Part shown: positions 63,834 to 64,000 of the stretch, in pieces | How the letters are laid out: the number at the start of each line of letters is the position of its first letter | Position numbering within the stretch: the stretch's first letter is position 1 | Source of the DNA: Gari tellinella | Lineage: Eukaryota; Mollusca; Bivalvia; Cardiida; Psammobiidae | Assembly: GCA_922989275.2 (NCBI GenBank) | Contig: OV277861.1 | Location: 14,408,540-14,472,539, forward strand | Reading direction: 5' to 3' | DNA length: 64,000 bases | Program-made: the position numbers and the translations under genes | The notes under the pieces: generated by a model | The model's input: the letters and a program-made list of their open reading frames with translations, nothing else | Databases searched by the model: none | What the model was told of the DNA's origin: nothing

Positions 63834-63988
63834 TCCGGGCTCCAAAGTTATAAAGAGTTTGAGTCCAATCTAAAGTTGTTTTCAAGCATTTGATTGGTCA
63901 GATTTGAGCCTAGGCTCAAATCTGACCAATCAAATGCTTGATAACTCACTCAGACTCAGCTCAAACGCTATATAACCTTGGACCCTTG
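63834..63988. mobile_element. Palindromic MITE (GATTGGTCAGATTTGAGCC), copy 3
   Basis: CCGGGCTCCAAAGTTATAAA to CTATATAACCTTGGACCC; centre TTTGAGCC-TAGGCTCAAA is perfect. Confidence 0.85.
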
Positions 63989-64000
63989 TCTAACATATTG

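Overview
The window reads as nuclear DNA of a bivalve mollusc. Supporting signs are a secreted PAN/apple plus IgGFc-binding-type gene with a phased intron, CR1-like and I-like LINEs, a tRNA-headed SINE with a body of the type common in molluscs, and very dense foldback MITEs. It also holds long repeats opening TTTTAGCTCACCTGAGC, which I know from bivalve genomes. The species cannot be told from sequence alone. Coding content is low and nearly all of it is transposon-derived.

Layout. 1-5.2 kb: small pogo-like and TTAA-flanked MITEs, tandem 'CTTGCTGAAAATG' repeats and a ~64-bp AT-rich satellite. 5.2-6.9 kb: a 5'-truncated retroelement with a YLDD-box reverse transcriptase, inserted in the satellite. 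8.0-14.4 kb: a near full-length CR1-like LINE with an SGNH-hydrolase ORF, a PHD-finger ORF1, an endonuclease/RT ORF2 and six look-alike RNA hairpins between them. 14.4-18.0 kb: a 2.5-kb-period segmental duplication. 19.3-21.5 kb: a long inverted-repeat element with tRNA-like sequences in both arms, followed by a SINE fragment expanded into 33-bp repeats. 22.4-25.4 kb: Tc1 transposase relic, a hAT-like MITE and a LINE 3' relic.

26.3-37.2 kb: the one convincing host gene, on the minus strand. Exon 1 (signal peptide and PAN-like module) and the terminal exon (IgGFc-binding N-terminal-type domain) have matching phase-1 splice sites and are separated by a 9.4-kb intron. That intron carries a 7.0-kb foldback composite (28429-35461) with a decayed LINE in each arm.

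38-57 kb: palindromic MITEs, a 3.2-kb terminal-inverted-repeat element (39403-42594), tRNA-bearing MITEs, a 47-nt poly-C run and several large bivalve repeats made of internal tandem units. 57.2-62.9 kb: a full-length but mutated I-like LINE (ORF1 with CCHC knuckles; ORF2 with endonuclease, RT and RNase H) on the minus strand with a clear 12-bp target-site duplication. The remainder is a palindromic MITE and a tRNA-like SINE head.

The recurring theme is hairpins. Palindrome modules recur in different MITE contexts with paired, compensating base changes, and the CR1-like LINE carries its own set of covarying hairpins before its first two ORFs. These are the best candidates for undescribed biology here.
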